Shown in pieces: positions 5,962 to 6,404 of a DNA stretch of 6,404 nucleotides. The DNA is from Chromatiales bacterium (GTDB lineage Bacteria; Pseudomonadota; Gammaproteobacteria; Chromatiales; Chromatiaceae), in assembly GCA_024639625.1 (NCBI GenBank), contig JAHEIA010000195.1, positions 1 through 6,404 on the forward strand, written 5' to 3'. Below the pieces are notes generated by a model, which did not search any database, was not told where the DNA came from, and saw only the letters and a list, made by a program, of their open reading frames with translations. Within the stretch, counting starts at the first letter, position 1, and each line of letters begins with the position of its first letter. Both the position numbers and the translations under genes were made by a program.

Positions 5962-6404
5962 AGCTGTGGCCCAAGGGTTGGCCCATGCGCAGCGGCATCT
6001 CCGGCCCCAGGTCCGGCGACCAGGCCATGCTGTCTGGCGCGAACAAGAGGATCACGGTGGAGCCCATGTTGAAGCGGCCCAGCTCCGCGCCGGGACCCAG
6101 AAAGACCCCGTCCGCGCCCGAGGAATAGTCCCAGGACTTGCTATCGCAGCGGCCGGGGGCGATCGAGCCGGCCCAAACGGTATCCACGCTGCCGACGAAG
6201 ATGGCGCCGACCAGGATCACTGCCATGGGTCCGATGTCGCTGTCGAAGAGGCACACAATGCGTTCGTTGCGGGTAAACAAGCCGGGCACCAGGCGCGTGG
6301 TGGTGGGATTGACGCTGAACAGGCGTCCCGGCACATGGATCATGCGACGCAGCCGGCCTCCCCGCGGCATGTGCACACGGTGGTAGTCCCTGGGTGACAG
6401 GTAG
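5960..6404 (-). CDS. psd: Phosphatidylserine decarboxylase, C-terminal part (5' end beyond right edge)
   Basis: The minus-strand frame enters from the right edge and runs for 147 residues to TAA at 5960-5962; the N-terminal half lies outside. The visible part begins YLSPRDYHRVHMP, which carries the conserved histidines of the family, and continues through HVPGRLFSVNP, LFTRNERIVCLFD and GSVDTVWAG, all close to E. coli Psd. FNMGST at visible residues 111-116 contains the Gly-Ser bond. Self-cleavage there gives the beta chain and an alpha chain whose Ser becomes the pyruvoyl cofactor. The usual motif is LGST; here Leu is Met, a change that spares the cleaved pair. The protein ends GQPLGHS, like E. 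coli GQPLAVS. Psd converts phosphatidylserine to phosphatidylethanolamine at the inner membrane. ATG and GTG codons at 6370 and 6376 are internal, not starts, because conserved family sequence continues upstream. Psd lies near epmA in E. coli as well. Confidence 0.96.
   Translation of the reverse strand, partial: YLSPRDYHRVHMPRGGRLRRMIHVPGRLFSVNPTTTRLVPGLFTRNERIVCLFDSDIGPMAVILVGAIFVGSVDTVWAGSIAPGRCDSKSWDYSSGADGVFLGPGAELGRFNMGSTVILLFAPDSMAWSPDLGPEMPLRMGQPLGHS

Noticed and set aside
5828..6397. Plus-strand open frame of 189 codons over the epmA end and psd
   Set aside because: Overlaps the epmA C terminus and is antisense to psd; no domain seen.

Overview
The window is GC-rich (about 60% by eye) and reads like a gammaproteobacterial chromosome. 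The evidence is a complete EF-P beta-lysylation gene set of the E. coli type (epmB, efp, epmA), a phosphatidylserine decarboxylase next to it, and a FimX-like degenerate c-di-GMP protein. Products align along their whole length with the E. coli proteins as I recall them. No mobile elements, CRISPR arrays, rRNA or tRNA genes were seen. I cannot name the species. Purple-sulfur or other Chromatiales-like bacteria are a guess only.

Left part (1-3053), all on the minus strand and so read right to left: a 701-residue REC-PAS-GGDEF-EAL protein whose signature motifs are nearly all degenerate (948-3053), a 72-residue conserved-looking small protein (597-815), and the N-terminal half of a family 2 glycosyltransferase that runs off the left edge (1-506). 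The gaps (132 and 90 bases) are long enough for separate promoters, so an operon is possible but unproven.

A 270-base intergenic region (3054-3323) separates this block from epmB. It holds a locally AT-rich leader with a candidate promoter and a 6-bp inverted repeat, and no convincing gene.

Right part (3324-6404): epmB (minus) and efp (plus) are divergent, with start codons that overlap by two bases in the tetranucleotide CATG. The best efp promoter therefore lies inside the first codons of epmB. epmA follows efp after 8 bases. EpmB makes (R)-beta-lysine from lysine, EpmA attaches it to Lys34 of EF-P, and modified EF-P relieves ribosome stalling at polyproline stretches, so enzyme, ligase and target sit in one compact locus. 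A convergent psd gene, cut by the right edge, ends 32 bases after epmA, and a hairpin that touches both stop codons lies between them.

The points most worth a second look are the catalytically dead FimX-like protein, the overlapping divergent starts with the embedded efp promoter, and a nine-G run in efp from which a -1 shift would enter an open frame that continues into epmA.
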